DNA from: an uncultured Caulobacterales bacterium | Lineage (GTDB): Bacteria; Pseudomonadota; Alphaproteobacteria; Caulobacterales; Caulobacteraceae | Length of the DNA stretch: 62,074 nt | Assembly (NCBI GenBank): GCA_903858685.1 | Contig: CAIOJR010000208.1 | Span: forward strand, 1 to 62,074 | Direction: 5' to 3' | Shown: one piece after another, positions 7,885 through 16,852 of the stretch | Position numbering within the stretch: position 1 is the stretch's first letter | Layout: each line of letters starts with the position of its first letter | Notes under the pieces: model-generated | The model's input: the letters and a program-made list of their open reading frames with translations, nothing else | Database searches by the model: none | What the model was told of the DNA's origin: nothing | Translations under genes and position numbers: made by a program

Positions 7885-9018
7885 ATGAGCAAGCCCCCGA
7901 TGACCTCGCCCAACACACCGCCTGACGCCAGTCCGAGCAAATTGTCGGAACTGATCGCCCTGGCGCACGAGCCCTCCAGCGCCAAGCGTCGAGAATTGCT
8001 GCGCGAGGTGACGGACCTGTTCTTCGTTAGTGGACAGCCCCACTCCATGCGCCAGCTTCACCTGTTTGACGGGGTGATGGAAACCCTGGCCAGTGAAATG
8101 GAGCAGGATGTCCGGGCTGAACTGGCCGAACGTGTCGCCGACGCCACGCAGGCGCCCATGAATCTGTTGCGCAGCCTGGCGGCCGATGACATCGCCGTCG
8201 CGGCCCCTGTGCTGACCCGCTCCAAGGCTCTGACCGAGCAGGACCTGTTGCAAGTGGTCAACACCAAGGGCCAGGACCACCTGCGCGCCGTGTCCCAACG
8301 CTCCGGCCTGACCGAATCCATCTCCGACATCATTGTCGAGCGGGGCGACGACAATACTCTGGGCGTGTTGTTGCGGAACGAATCGGCGCCCCTGTCGCGG
8401 AAATCAGCCGAAACCGTCGTGGACCGCGCCACGGCCAATCCAGACCTGCACGAAGCCGTCATTGATCGACACAACCTGCCGATCGACCTGCTCAACGAGA
8501 TGTATTTCGTGGTCGAGGCGCAGTTGCGAGACCGGATCATGGCGCGCAACGCCAGCCTTGACGTCAATGACGTCCAGGCGGCGCTGGAGCACAGCCGCAA
8601 GCGCCTGGCGGCCCGCGACGGCGCCTTGCCGATCGATTATGCGGCGGCGGAAACCCATATCCGCCACCTGCAGGCCAAGGGCCCGATCACCCCGTCGCAG
8701 CTTGTCGGCTTTTTACGTCATGGCGAGCGCACGCGCTTTCTTGTCGCCCTGTCGGAACTGACCGATGTGGACTTCCACACCGCCCGCAGGATTGTGGAGC
8801 ACAAACAGCTCGACGCCCTGGCGATCTGCTGCAAGGCGGCCGACTTCGACCGCACCCTGTTCCTGACCTTCACCGTGCTGATTCTGGACAATGGCGAGGG
8901 CATGGCCAGGGCGCAGGAATACGGCTCGCTGTACAACAATCTGTCGCGCGAAACGGCCCAGAGGACCCTGCGCTTCTGGCGCATCCGTCGCGACTCTGGC
9001 GATGTCGCCGCGGCCTGA
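7885..9018 (+). CDS. DUF2336 domain-containing protein
   Basis: The protein fits the DUF2336 family of alphaproteobacteria: helical-repeat proteins of unknown function with LSELIALAHEPSSAKRRELLREVTDLFF at the N-terminus and tandem helix pairs such as DLLQVVNTKGQDHLRAVSQR and PLSRKSAETVVDRA. It is 377 residues from ATG 7885, which has an AGG about 9 bases upstream. ATG 7840 is also in frame and would overlap the previous gene by 14 bases. No signal peptide or membrane segment is visible. The neighbouring secreted protein on the same strand and the helical protein on the opposite strand are its only context. Confidence 0.85.
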   Translation: MSKPPMTSPNTPPDASPSKLSELIALAHEPSSAKRRELLREVTDLFFVSGQPHSMRQLHLFDGVMETLASEMEQDVRAELAERVADATQAPMNLLRSLAADDIAVAAPVLTRSKALTEQDLLQVVNTKGQDHLRAVSQRSGLTESISDIIVERGDDNTLGVLLRNESAPLSRKSAETVVDRATANPDLHEAVIDRHNLPIDLLNEMYFVVEAQLRDRIMARNASLDVNDVQAALEHSRKRLAARDGALPIDYAAAETHIRHLQAKGPITPSQLVGFLRHGERTRFLVALSELTDVDFHTARRIVEHKQLDALAICCKAADFDRTLFLTFTVLILDNGEGMARAQEYGSLYNNLSRETAQRTLRFWRIRRDSGDVAAA

Positions 9019-9038
9019 TGTCCAAACGGCCGTTCAGG

Positions 9039-10373
9039 TCAGACCCTGGCGGCCATTTCCTCAAGGCTGGTCAGGGCGACGTCTGCAAGACTGCGAAGAC
9101 CCCGTTCGGTAAACACCTCCAGAGCTTCCGACAACGCCATGGCCGCCCGGCCATTTTCGCCATTGTCTCCGGTCAGGTCTGCCCGGGACAGATAGACCCG
9201 CGCCAGCGCCACCTGAATCACCGCCCAGGATAGCGGATCGCGGGACGGATCAATCACGGTCAGTTCTGCCTTGAAGGCGCGCTCGGCATAGGCGAAAGCC
9301 CGCACATCGCCACGTCTTTCGGCCCGGCGCGCCACGGCGCAGGCCCGGTCATAGGCACAGATCGGACGCTGCGCCAGATCGGGCGTGGCCGCAAAAAGAG
9401 CAAGCGCCACGTCAAAGGCGCTTACAGCCGTGTCGAACAGGTGATCGTCGTCGCAGGCCTCGCCCAGTGTGGCCAGGGCCACGGCATAGGAATGGGTCAG
9501 ACGTGCGCTGTCGAGCGGGCTATGGCCTTCCGGCAGGTGCTCCGCCGCCGCCTTCAGCGCCGCCGTGCCCGCCGCGATCCGGTCTGGCGCGCCGTCCAGA
9601 CTGCCCAAAGCCGCCAGGGCTGAGCCTCGCAGGGACTCCGTTCGGGCCCAGGTGACGGGAAGCTTGTCAGGGTCAATGCGGACGATGAGTTGCGCCAGAT
9701 CCGTCTCGGCCTGACGCAACAGATTGGTTTCCCGAAGTTGCAGACCAAAGCCGATCAGGAGTTCCGCGCGGTGCACACGCAGATTGGCGGCGAAGATGCG
9801 GCCTTCGCCCGTGTGACGGAAGCGTTCGTCTGACACGCTGACCGCCTCGTCGAACATGCCCGCCGCCTCCACAGCCACATTGAGGTCATTGTCCGCCACA
9901 GCCTTGCGGGCCATAAGGCGGGCTCTAACACCCTGAATCAGGACACGGTCCTCAGGCGTGAGCTTTTCTTCCGTTTCAATGGCGAGCGTGCGCATGGACG
10001 CGGCTTCAGCGGCCTGCTCATCGCCAAACAGGTCGGCCGTCAACACGCCGATCGCGGCCAGTTCAAGTCGGGCGGCGACGCGCACGCGTTGATCCATGGC
10101 CAGTTTGACCGCGCGCTCCGCCGTATGGGCGGCGCGAGACAATATGGCTGCATCGCCCGTGCGCCGCGCCAGTTCGCGCAGCATGAAGGCCTGCTCGACC
10201 AGGCGCGCGCCGCGCTCACGGTCGGACGCCTGATGGATGGCCAGACTGGCCGCCGCTGCTTCCGCCGCGAGGGCCCCAGCATCCACCAACTCGATGCGTT
10301 CGCCGTCGGCGACAATCGTCGCACGTGTGTTTCGTCCAAAACGACGCCACAAGTCCCGCTCGAACTGCATCAA
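9039..10373 (-). CDS. TPR-like helical repeat protein of unknown function, 444 aa
   Basis: The sequence is almost entirely amphipathic helices rich in Ala, Leu and Glu, with repeated motifs such as AALGSLDGAPDRIAAGTAAL and HLFDTAVSAFDVALALF that resemble degenerate TPR units. There is no signal peptide. It begins MMQFERDLWRRFGRN; the second Met is an equally good start. A scaffold or protein-binding role is likely from the fold, but the partner is unknown. It is convergent with the DUF2336 gene (20 bases between stops) and lies 70 bases downstream of prfC on the same strand. Confidence 0.75.
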   Translation of the reverse strand: MMQFERDLWRRFGRNTRATIVADGERIELVDAGALAAEAAAASLAIHQASDRERGARLVEQAFMLRELARRTGDAAILSRAAHTAERAVKLAMDQRVRVAARLELAAIGVLTADLFGDEQAAEAASMRTLAIETEEKLTPEDRVLIQGVRARLMARKAVADNDLNVAVEAAGMFDEAVSVSDERFRHTGEGRIFAANLRVHRAELLIGFGLQLRETNLLRQAETDLAQLIVRIDPDKLPVTWARTESLRGSALAALGSLDGAPDRIAAGTAALKAAAEHLPEGHSPLDSARLTHSYAVALATLGEACDDDHLFDTAVSAFDVALALFAATPDLAQRPICAYDRACAVARRAERRGDVRAFAYAERAFKAELTVIDPSRDPLSWAVIQVALARVYLSRADLTGDNGENGRAAMALSEALEVFTERGLRSLADVALTSLEEMAARV

Positions 10374-10443
10374 TATCTCCCGATCGTCTCACACCGGGAC
10401 GATCCGGCGGAGACTCGATCGACGGGAGCAATCTTGAGGCCGC

Positions 10444-12033
10444 TCAGCCCCGCTCGCGGGTGCGACTGAACATCACTTTGGGGAAGCGCTCGTCCACATA
10501 GCCGATTTCCCAGGCGGACTTGGCCAGGAAGACGGGCTGGCCATCGATGTCTTCCGCCATGGCGTTGCGGTGCTTGCCGGTAAAGTCCTCCAGATCGGCC
10601 CGTTCCGCGCTGATCCAGCGCGCCTCGGCGAACGGGGCGGCTTCAAAGATGACCTCAAGCTGATATTCATTGGCGAGCCGATCCGCCATCACCTCGAACT
10701 GAAGCTGGCCGACCGCGCCCACGATGAAGTCTGCGCCCATCATGGGACGGAAAAGCTGGGTGACGCCTTCTTCCGCCAGACCTTCCAGCGCCTTTTTCAG
10801 ATGCTTGGCCTTCAAGGGGTCCTTGATCCGCACCCGACGCAGAATTTCCGGCGCAAAATTCGGCAGGCCCTGAAACCGCAGGGCGCCCGTTTCGGACAGG
10901 CTGTCGCCCACCCTCAGCACGCCGTGGTTGGGGATGCCGATCACATCACCGGCATAGGCCTCTTCGGCCAGTTCACGGTCGGCGGCGAAGAACATGATGG
11001 GCGAGTTCACCGACAACTGACGCCCGGTGTTCTGGACCTTCAGCTTCATGCCCCTCTGGAACTTGCCGGAGCACAGGCGCAGCATGGCGATACGGTCCCG
11101 ATGATTGGGGTCCATATTGGCCTGAACCTTGAAGACAAAGCCGGTGACTTCCTTTTCGCCCGGCGCCACATGGGTCTGTGCATTGGCCCGCATGGCTGAA
11201 ACCGCCTTGGGCGGCGGGGCGAAGGCGCCAAGTCCCGCCAGCAGTTCCTCCACCCCGAAATGCCGCAGCGCCGAGCCGAAAAAGACCGGCGTCATATGGC
11301 CCTCCAGGAAGCTCTGGGGATCAAAAGGCTTCGAGGCGCCGGTCACCAGTTCGGAATTGTCCGTCAGTTCCTCGATCTCTTCCGGCAGGAGATAGGACGA
11401 GATGGCGGCGCCCTTGAAGGCCACGGGCGCCGGCGTCGGATCGTCTGCGTTGCGCACATAGGGAATGAACTGGTTGGTGCGCAGATCAAGCGCGCCCTTG
11501 AAGCGATTGCCCGACCCGGCGGGCCAATAGAGCGGTGCGGGATCCAGCGCCAGCTTGCCCGCGATCTCGTCCAGCAGGTCGAACGGGTCCTGGGCTTCGC
11601 GGTCCATCTTGTTGATGAAGGTCAGGATCGGGATGTCGCGCAGGCGGCAGACCTCGAACAGCTTCAGGGTCTGGGGCTCGATCCCCTTGGCGGCGTCCAG
11701 CACCATGACGGCGGCGTCGGCGGCGGTCAGGGTGCGATAGGTGTCTTCTGAAAAGTCTTCGTGGCCCGGCGTGTCCAAAAGGTTGAACATCAGTCCATCA
11801 TGATCGAACGTCATGACGGAGGCGGTGACGGAAATGCCCCGCTCCTGCTCGATCTTCATCCAGTCCGACCGCGTCCGGCGCGTCTCTCCCCGCGCCCGCA
11901 CTGCGCCTGCCGCCCGGATCGCGCCGCCAGCCAGAAGAAGATGCTCGGTCAAGGTCGTCTTGCCGGCGTCAGGGTGTGAAATGATAGCGAATGTGCGCCG
12001 CCGCGCAGCTTCCAGCGGGATCGAAGAGCTCAT
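10444..12033 (-). CDS. prfC: Peptide chain release factor 3
   Basis: RF3 is a translational GTPase that recycles RF1 and RF2 from the ribosome after termination. It is 529 residues, normal for the family. G1 is SHPDAGKT (residues 19-26), G2 lies in ERGISVTASVM, G3 is DTPGHEDF and G4 is TFINKMDRE, which together separate RF3 from EF-G and EF-Tu. The C-terminal RF3 domain includes LRFQGLPNFAPEILRRV and QLQFEVMADRL. The start MSSSIPLEAARRRTFAIISH is typical. The gene is present in only part of the alphaproteobacteria. Confidence 0.96.
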   Translation of the reverse strand: MSSSIPLEAARRRTFAIISHPDAGKTTLTEHLLLAGGAIRAAGAVRARGETRRTRSDWMKIEQERGISVTASVMTFDHDGLMFNLLDTPGHEDFSEDTYRTLTAADAAVMVLDAAKGIEPQTLKLFEVCRLRDIPILTFINKMDREAQDPFDLLDEIAGKLALDPAPLYWPAGSGNRFKGALDLRTNQFIPYVRNADDPTPAPVAFKGAAISSYLLPEEIEELTDNSELVTGASKPFDPQSFLEGHMTPVFFGSALRHFGVEELLAGLGAFAPPPKAVSAMRANAQTHVAPGEKEVTGFVFKVQANMDPNHRDRIAMLRLCSGKFQRGMKLKVQNTGRQLSVNSPIMFFAADRELAEEAYAGDVIGIPNHGVLRVGDSLSETGALRFQGLPNFAPEILRRVRIKDPLKAKHLKKALEGLAEEGVTQLFRPMMGADFIVGAVGQLQFEVMADRLANEYQLEVIFEAAPFAEARWISAERADLEDFTGKHRNAMAEDIDGQPVFLAKSAWEIGYVDERFPKVMFSRTRERG

Positions 12034-12136
12034 CCGCGCGGGTTAGCGGGAAAGGGTGGAAATGTCGATGGTGAGCCGTGATGTGGAGGTGCGCTTTCTG
12101 GCTCGAAGCGGCCTTCGCCCCCCACCCCTTGCAAAC

Positions 12137-12538
12137 TCACCGCGACGGTTTGGCGCGTTCGAGAAGGTCCCACCGATTGCCGTAAATGTCCTCGAAAACG
12201 GCCACTGTTCCGTAAGGTTCGGTTCGCGGTCGTTCGCAGAAGGTCACCCCGGCTTTGGTCATCGCCTCGAACCTTGCCCCGAAGTCGTCGGTTTCAAGAA
12301 ACAGGAAAACACGCCCGCCGGACTGGTCGCCAATCGCCGCACCCTGGCGATCACCAACGGCCTTGGCGAGCAACAGGCCCGTCTGAGCGCCCATGCAGGG
12401 CGTCACCACGACCCATCGCTTGTCCGGGGACAGATAAGTGTCCTCCAGAAGGGTGAAGCCCAATCGTCGGACATAGAAATCGATGGCCTCGTCATAGTCG
12501 TTCACGACGAGAGAGATGAGCGAGATGTGCTGGCGCAT
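12137..12538 (-). CDS. VOC (glyoxalase/bleomycin-resistance) family protein
   Basis: This 133-residue protein has the vicinal-oxygen-chelate fold: HISLISLVVNDYDEAIDFYVRRLGF at the start, then TPCMGAQTGLLLAKA and a final YGTVAVFEDIYGNRWDLLE with the conserved metal-binding glutamate region. VOC proteins bind a divalent metal and act on many substrates, so the reaction is open. The start at ATG 12538 matches the family; an in-frame upstream region exists but has no family-like sequence. No strong ribosome site is seen. It lies between prfC and uup on the same strand, with 53 bases to the uup stop. Confidence 0.88.
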   Translation of the reverse strand: MRQHISLISLVVNDYDEAIDFYVRRLGFTLLEDTYLSPDKRWVVVTPCMGAQTGLLLAKAVGDRQGAAIGDQSGGRVFLFLETDDFGARFEAMTKAGVTFCERPRTEPYGTVAVFEDIYGNRWDLLERAKPSR

Positions 12539-12591
12539 GAGGCGATGATGGAAAGCGCGCCTGGCCGTGTCAACGCACCTGGCCGGCGCGC

Positions 12592-14400
12592 CTAGCCCAA
12601 CCCCTCCCGCTTCTCCTCCAGCGCCAGCCAATCCTCCTCGGCCCTGGCTAGACGTGTGCGAATATCGTCAATCGCCTTCAGAGTGGCTTCGAACGTTTTG
12701 GGGTCGCGGGTGAAGAGGGCCGGGTCGGCCAGGCTTGTTTCGAGCTTTTCGATCTGAACCGGCAAGTCGGTCATTTCCTGCACCGTCTCGTCCAGTCGGC
12801 GCTGATCCTTGAAGCTCAGCTTGGCGGCGGCCCTTTTGGGCTGTTGCGGGGTGGCCGCGCCGCGCCCGCCGCGCGCAGGCTCCTTGGGGTTGGTCCGGTC
12901 GAAAAAGCCCGGATACTGGTGATTGAAGTCGGTCCAGCCGCCCGGCGCCTCGGCGACGCGCCCGGTTCCGTCCATGCCAAGGGTCGAAGTGGCCAGACGG
13001 TCAATGAAATCGCGATCGTGGCTGACGAGCAGAAGCGTGCCGTCATAGTCCTCCAGCATCTCCTCCAGTAGGTCGAGCGTCTCAATGTCAAGGTCATTGG
13101 TCGGCTCATCCAGAATAAGTAGATTGGCGGGCTTGGTCAGGGCGCGGGCCAGCAGCAGGCGATTTCGCTCGCCGCCGGACAGGCTGGCCACTGGCTGGCG
13201 GAGCTGGTTTTCCCGGAACATGAAGCGCTTGGCGAAGGCCGCCACATGGGTGGGCTGGCCGTGCACCAGCACCTGGTCCCCGCCCAGGGGCGTGAGCGCG
13301 TCCCACAGGGTCTGTTCGGAGCGCAGGTCCGCGCGGGCCTGGTCCAGATAGGCCGCCTCCAGCCCGGAGCCCAGAATGATCGTGCCTGAATCGGGCTCAA
13401 GCTCGCCCAGCAGCAGCTTCATCAGGGTGGTCTTGCCCGCCCCGTTCGGCCCGACAATCGCCAGCCGATCGCCGCGCAGAATACGGATCGAGAAGTCCTT
13501 GACGATCACCCGTTCGCCAAAGGCCTTGCTGAGCCCCTTGGCCTCCACCACCCGTTTGCCGGACACCCCGCCTGAGTCGAGCACAAGCTCCATACCGCGG
13601 GTCTGGTCCTTCATCAGATTGGCCTTCTGGGCGCGCATGGCGTCCAGCTGGCGCGCCCGGCCCTCGTTGCGCGTGCGCCGGGCGGTGATGGAGCGATAAA
13701 AGGTGTAGGTCTCGCGCTCTATCGCCTTGGACAGGCGGCGCAGCGCCTCCTCCTCCTCCGCCTCGACCTTTTCTGCCCAGGGTTCGAACGCTTCAAAGCC
13801 CTGGTCGAACACGCGCAGCTTGCGGTGGGCCAGCCAGAAACAGCGGTCGGTGATGCGGTTGAGGAAGGTCCGGTCGTGGCTGACCACCAGTACGGCGGCG
13901 CGGCTGGCCAGGATCTCCCGTTCGAGCGTCTGGATGGCGAAGACGTCGAGGTGATTGGTGGGTTCGTCCAGCAGAAGGATGTCCGGCGCCTCGGCGAAGG
14001 CGCGCGCCAGAGCGGCCCGCCGGATCTCCCCTCCGGACAGGCCCTGCGTGGTCTTGCCGGGATCGAGATCAAAGGTTCCGAGCCATGATTCGGCGTCCCA
14101 GACCTGGGCGCCGCCCGCTATGGCGTAGTCCAGAAGGGTGGCGCCAGTGATGTCAGGCTCCTGCGGCACATGGACGGATCTTGCACCGGGCTGAAGGAAC
14201 CGCTCGCCGGAGTCGGGGATGATCACGCCGGTCATGATCTTCATCAGGGTGGACTTGCCCGCCCCGTTGCGGCCCACCAGAGCCGCGCGCTGACGCGGCT
14301 CCAGCGCCAGATCAACGCCCTCGAACAGTTGCACCGCGCCGTCAGCAAGGCGCACGTCCTTCAGGGCGATCAGAGGCGGTTTAGACGGGGCGCGGCTCAC
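12592..14400 (-). CDS. uup: ABC-F family ATPase Uup
   Basis: This ABC-F protein has two ATPase domains and no membrane domain; the family acts on ribosomes, and Uup is also linked to transposon excision. Domain 1 has GRNGAGKST, LSGGEIRRAALARAF and LLLDEPTNHLD; domain 2 has GPNGAGKTT, LSGGERNRLLLARAL and LILDEPTNDLD. The C-terminal coiled coil (about residues 530-602), from LSFKDQRRLDETVQEM onward, is the Uup hallmark. GTG 14400 is chosen because it precedes the first conserved strand (PPLIALKDVRL); a GGAG lies 12 bases upstream. The longer upstream frame overlaps the divergent binding-protein gene and is unlikely. Confidence 0.92.
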   Translation of the reverse strand: MSRAPSKPPLIALKDVRLADGAVQLFEGVDLALEPRQRAALVGRNGAGKSTLMKIMTGVIIPDSGERFLQPGARSVHVPQEPDITGATLLDYAIAGGAQVWDAESWLGTFDLDPGKTTQGLSGGEIRRAALARAFAEAPDILLLDEPTNHLDVFAIQTLEREILASRAAVLVVSHDRTFLNRITDRCFWLAHRKLRVFDQGFEAFEPWAEKVEAEEEEALRRLSKAIERETYTFYRSITARRTRNEGRARQLDAMRAQKANLMKDQTRGMELVLDSGGVSGKRVVEAKGLSKAFGERVIVKDFSIRILRGDRLAIVGPNGAGKTTLMKLLLGELEPDSGTIILGSGLEAAYLDQARADLRSEQTLWDALTPLGGDQVLVHGQPTHVAAFAKRFMFRENQLRQPVASLSGGERNRLLLARALTKPANLLILDEPTNDLDIETLDLLEEMLEDYDGTLLLVSHDRDFIDRLATSTLGMDGTGRVAEAPGGWTDFNHQYPGFFDRTNPKEPARGGRGAATPQQPKRAAAKLSFKDQRRLDETVQEMTDLPVQIEKLETSLADPALFTRDPKTFEATLKAIDDIRTRLARAEEDWLALEEKREGLG

Positions 14401-14532
14401 AGGATCAAGGTTCTCCAGTCGGGAGGGGTCACATAGTCCGAAACCGGCCCCGAATGAAATGGCGCAATCGCTCTTGCCTTGAGAACCGCTTGCCGCCAAG
14501 GCTTCAATGACCAAGACCGGAGCTGTTCGACC

Positions 14533-15573
14533 ATGCCTTTCCGCCGCACCGTGCGCACCGTGCGCACCCTGACGCCCCTGTTCGCCCTGTTGCTGCTGGC
14601 CGGCGCCTGCAGCCCGAAGCCTGAACACAAGGCCTCCGGCGACCAGACGGGTTCAACAACCATCCGCTTCGCCACAGACTGGAAGGCAGAGGCCGAACAG
14701 GGCGGTTTCTATGAAGCCGTCGCGACAGGCGAATATGCGCGGCGCGGACTGGACGTGAAGATCCTACCGGGCGGTCCAGGCTCGAACGTGCCGCAGCTTC
14801 TGGCCTCTGGCGCCGCGGATATGGGCATCGGCTCCAACAGCTTCGTCGCCGTCAATCTGGCGCAGGAGCACGTGCCGGTGAAGGCGGTGATGGCCTCGAT
14901 GCAAAAGGACCCGTGGATCCTGATGGCCCATCCCGATGCGGGCGTGAACGCCATTGCCGAGATGAAAGGTCACCCGATTCTGCTCTCCGATTCGTCCCTG
15001 TCCGGCGTCTGGGTCTGGCTCAAGTCCCGCTACGGCTTTACCGACGCTCAGGTGCGCAAATACACCTTCAACGCCGGTCCCTTCATCCAGAACAGGGACG
15101 CCATGCAGCAGGGCTATGTGACCAGCGAGCCCTATACGGTGGAAAAGCAGGGGGGCTTCAAGCCGCGCGTCTTTGTCCTCTCCGACGAGGGCTATCCCGG
15201 CTATGCCGATCTGGTGCTGGCGCCGGATGCGCTGATCGCCTCCAACCCCAAGGCCGTGCAGGCCTTTGTCGAGGCGACCGCAGCAGGCTGGAAGGCCTAT
15301 CTGCACGGCGATCCCAAACCTGCCGACGCCCTGATCCTGAAGGACAATCCCGACATGACCCAGGACGTGCTGGATCAGGCCCGCGACAAGATGCGCAGCT
15401 ATGCCATTGTCGACGGCAAGGAAGGCCTTCCCATCGGGACCATGACCGAAGCGCGCTGGCAGGCCCAGAGCGACTTCATGGCCAAGGCCGGCGCGCTGAA
15501 GCCGGGGACGGACATCAAGACCGCCTATACGCTGCAATTTGTGGGGAAGCTGTCACCCCGCCCGGGTGAATAA
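14533..15573 (+). CDS. ABC transporter substrate-binding lipoprotein, SsuA/THI5-like
   Basis: This is a periplasmic binding protein of the NMT1/THI5-like or nitrate/sulfonate class. The signal peptide (residues 1-25) ends in a lipobox-like LAGAC with Cys26 as the likely lipidated residue. The mature part shows IRFATDWKAEAEQGGFYEA, GLDVKILPGG and LLASGAADMGIG, all typical of this class. The pattern resembles hydroxymethylpyrimidine-binding ThiY more than SsuA, but substrate assignment is inference. No permease or ATPase is adjacent; the nearest matching pair is at 5.6-7.2 kb. The N-region contains three near-identical copies of a 9-base unit (14545-14571). The 3' end overlaps folB by 21 bases. 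Confidence 0.86.
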   Translation: MPFRRTVRTVRTLTPLFALLLLAGACSPKPEHKASGDQTGSTTIRFATDWKAEAEQGGFYEAVATGEYARRGLDVKILPGGPGSNVPQLLASGAADMGIGSNSFVAVNLAQEHVPVKAVMASMQKDPWILMAHPDAGVNAIAEMKGHPILLSDSSLSGVWVWLKSRYGFTDAQVRKYTFNAGPFIQNRDAMQQGYVTSEPYTVEKQGGFKPRVFVLSDEGYPGYADLVLAPDALIASNPKAVQAFVEATAAGWKAYLHGDPKPADALILKDNPDMTQDVLDQARDKMRSYAIVDGKEGLPIGTMTEARWQAQSDFMAKAGALKPGTDIKTAYTLQFVGKLSPRPGE

Positions 15574-15945
15574 TAACGTCACGGTCGCCATGTCGGCCTC
15601 GTCCGCCAGCCAGAACATGCGACATCCTACGGCCCTGGCGTCGGGATAGACGTCGGGCTTTTCGGTGGATACCAGCGCGGCCGCCACGTCCGGGCGCGCG
15701 CGGCAGGCGTCGAGCAGTTTTGTGCAAATCGTCTCCTGCAAGCCAATATGGCCCTGCTCAATGATGGCGGCCGTGGTCCGGCGCAGGAAGTCATAGTCGG
15801 TCGTGTCGGCGAGATCGTCCCCTTCCGGCGTGCCGCGAATGGCCAGACTGACATTGACCATGAGGCGCTGCGGGGCGGTCTGCTCGAAGTCATGAACGCC
15901 GATACGGGCCCGGACCTCATGGTCCGTCAGAAACAAGGCGTACAT
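15553..15945 (-). CDS. folB: Dihydroneopterin aldolase
   Basis: FolB cleaves 7,8-dihydroneopterin to 6-hydroxymethyl-dihydropterin and glycolaldehyde in folate synthesis. It is 130 residues, with VRARIGVHDFEQTAPQRLMVNVSL (conserved IG.H..E/Q..QR pattern) and a DTTDYDFLRR segment carrying the active-site YD. ATG 15945 is preceded by GAAGGAG at good spacing. It sits 10 bases downstream of an SDR gene of the FolM/PTR1 type, so the two form an operon. folK, the usual next enzyme, is not nearby. Confidence 0.9.
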   Translation of the reverse strand: MYALFLTDHEVRARIGVHDFEQTAPQRLMVNVSLAIRGTPEGDDLADTTDYDFLRRTTAAIIEQGHIGLQETICTKLLDACRARPDVAAALVSTEKPDVYPDARAVGCRMFWLADEADMATVTLLFTRAG

Positions 15946-15955
15946 CCAGACTCCT

Positions 15956-16738
15956 TCAAACCTCGCCACGCACCAGGAACATGACATCGCGCGCCTGAGG
16001 AACAAGATGCTGTCCGCTATCGACATAGAGGGTTTCACCCGTGGCGATGGCGCCGGTCGCGGCAAAGGCCACAGCCTCGGCCAGGTCTTCAGCCGAAGTC
16101 GCCCGGGCGAGCAGATTGAGCGTCGCGGCGGCGGCGTGTTCCTCCAGGGTCTGATCCCCGCTGGGCAGGGTCAGACCAGGCGCTATGGCGATCAGGCGGG
16201 TGCGCGGCGCAAAAGCCATGGCCTGCATCCGCGTCGCCTCGGCCAGAGCGGCCTTGGAGGCGGTATAGCTGAAATAGTCCGGATTGGGATTGGCGAGCTT
16301 CTGGTCGAGGAGATTGACCACCACCCCGCCATCCGTCCTGGCGTGCAGGTCCGCGGCGAGCCGAGCGGGCGCGAGGGCGTTGACCGCCATGGCCAGGCGC
16401 CACTGATCGGCGTCAGGCCGCGCGGGGCTGTCTGGCTGGAAGTTGGAGGCGGAGTTGATCAGAAGGCCAAGATCAGGCGCCATTGCGAGGGCCCGGCCCA
16501 TCAGGCCGCTCAACTGCGGCTCGTCCGACAGGTCTGCGCCCAGCGTCCAGGCCTGACCGCCCGCATCGACAATCTCGGTGCAGAGGGCCTGCGCCGCCGC
16601 AGACGACTGGCGATAATGAATGATGACCGGGCGACGGTCCTGCGCCAGACGGCGCACGATCGCGGCGCCTATGCGCAGGGCGCCGCCGGTCACAAGTGCT
16701 GGCCTCAAGCCCGTCTTCACGTCAGTTCCTGTCGACAA
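15956..16738 (-). CDS. SDR family oxidoreductase, FolM/pteridine reductase-like
   Basis: This is a 260-residue short-chain dehydrogenase. The nucleotide-binding motif is TGGALRIG; the pattern TGG..RIG is characteristic of FolM and pteridine reductase PTR1 rather than of general SDRs. Other family features are INSASNF in place of NNAG and the catalytic Y-T-A-S-K in DYFSYTASKAAL. FolM reduces dihydromonapterin or dihydrofolate. The gene is directly upstream of folB in the same operon and close to queD, which strengthens a pterin role. It could still act on another carbonyl compound. Confidence 0.82.
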   Translation of the reverse strand: MSTGTDVKTGLRPALVTGGALRIGAAIVRRLAQDRRPVIIHYRQSSAAAQALCTEIVDAGGQAWTLGADLSDEPQLSGLMGRALAMAPDLGLLINSASNFQPDSPARPDADQWRLAMAVNALAPARLAADLHARTDGGVVVNLLDQKLANPNPDYFSYTASKAALAEATRMQAMAFAPRTRLIAIAPGLTLPSGDQTLEEHAAAATLNLLARATSAEDLAEAVAFAATGAIATGETLYVDSGQHLVPQARDVMFLVRGEV

Positions 16739-16852
16739 GAGCGCGCCGATATGATCTAGCGCCTGCCGCTGTTAGAACAGATCGGTGTCCGGCCGCCAGT
16801 CTAACCTGCCTTCCCCGTCTTTTCATCAGAGCGCCCGCAAGGGCTGACCGTC

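Noticed and set aside
14401-14532. TPP riboswitch in front of the binding lipoprotein
   Set aside because: The conserved CUGAGA and ACCUGA-type segments are absent, so no thiamine riboswitch can be claimed.
14545-14571. Tandem 9-base repeats as a phase-variable tract
   Set aside because: Only three imperfect copies encoding part of a signal peptide; a unit of nine bases would not shift the frame.
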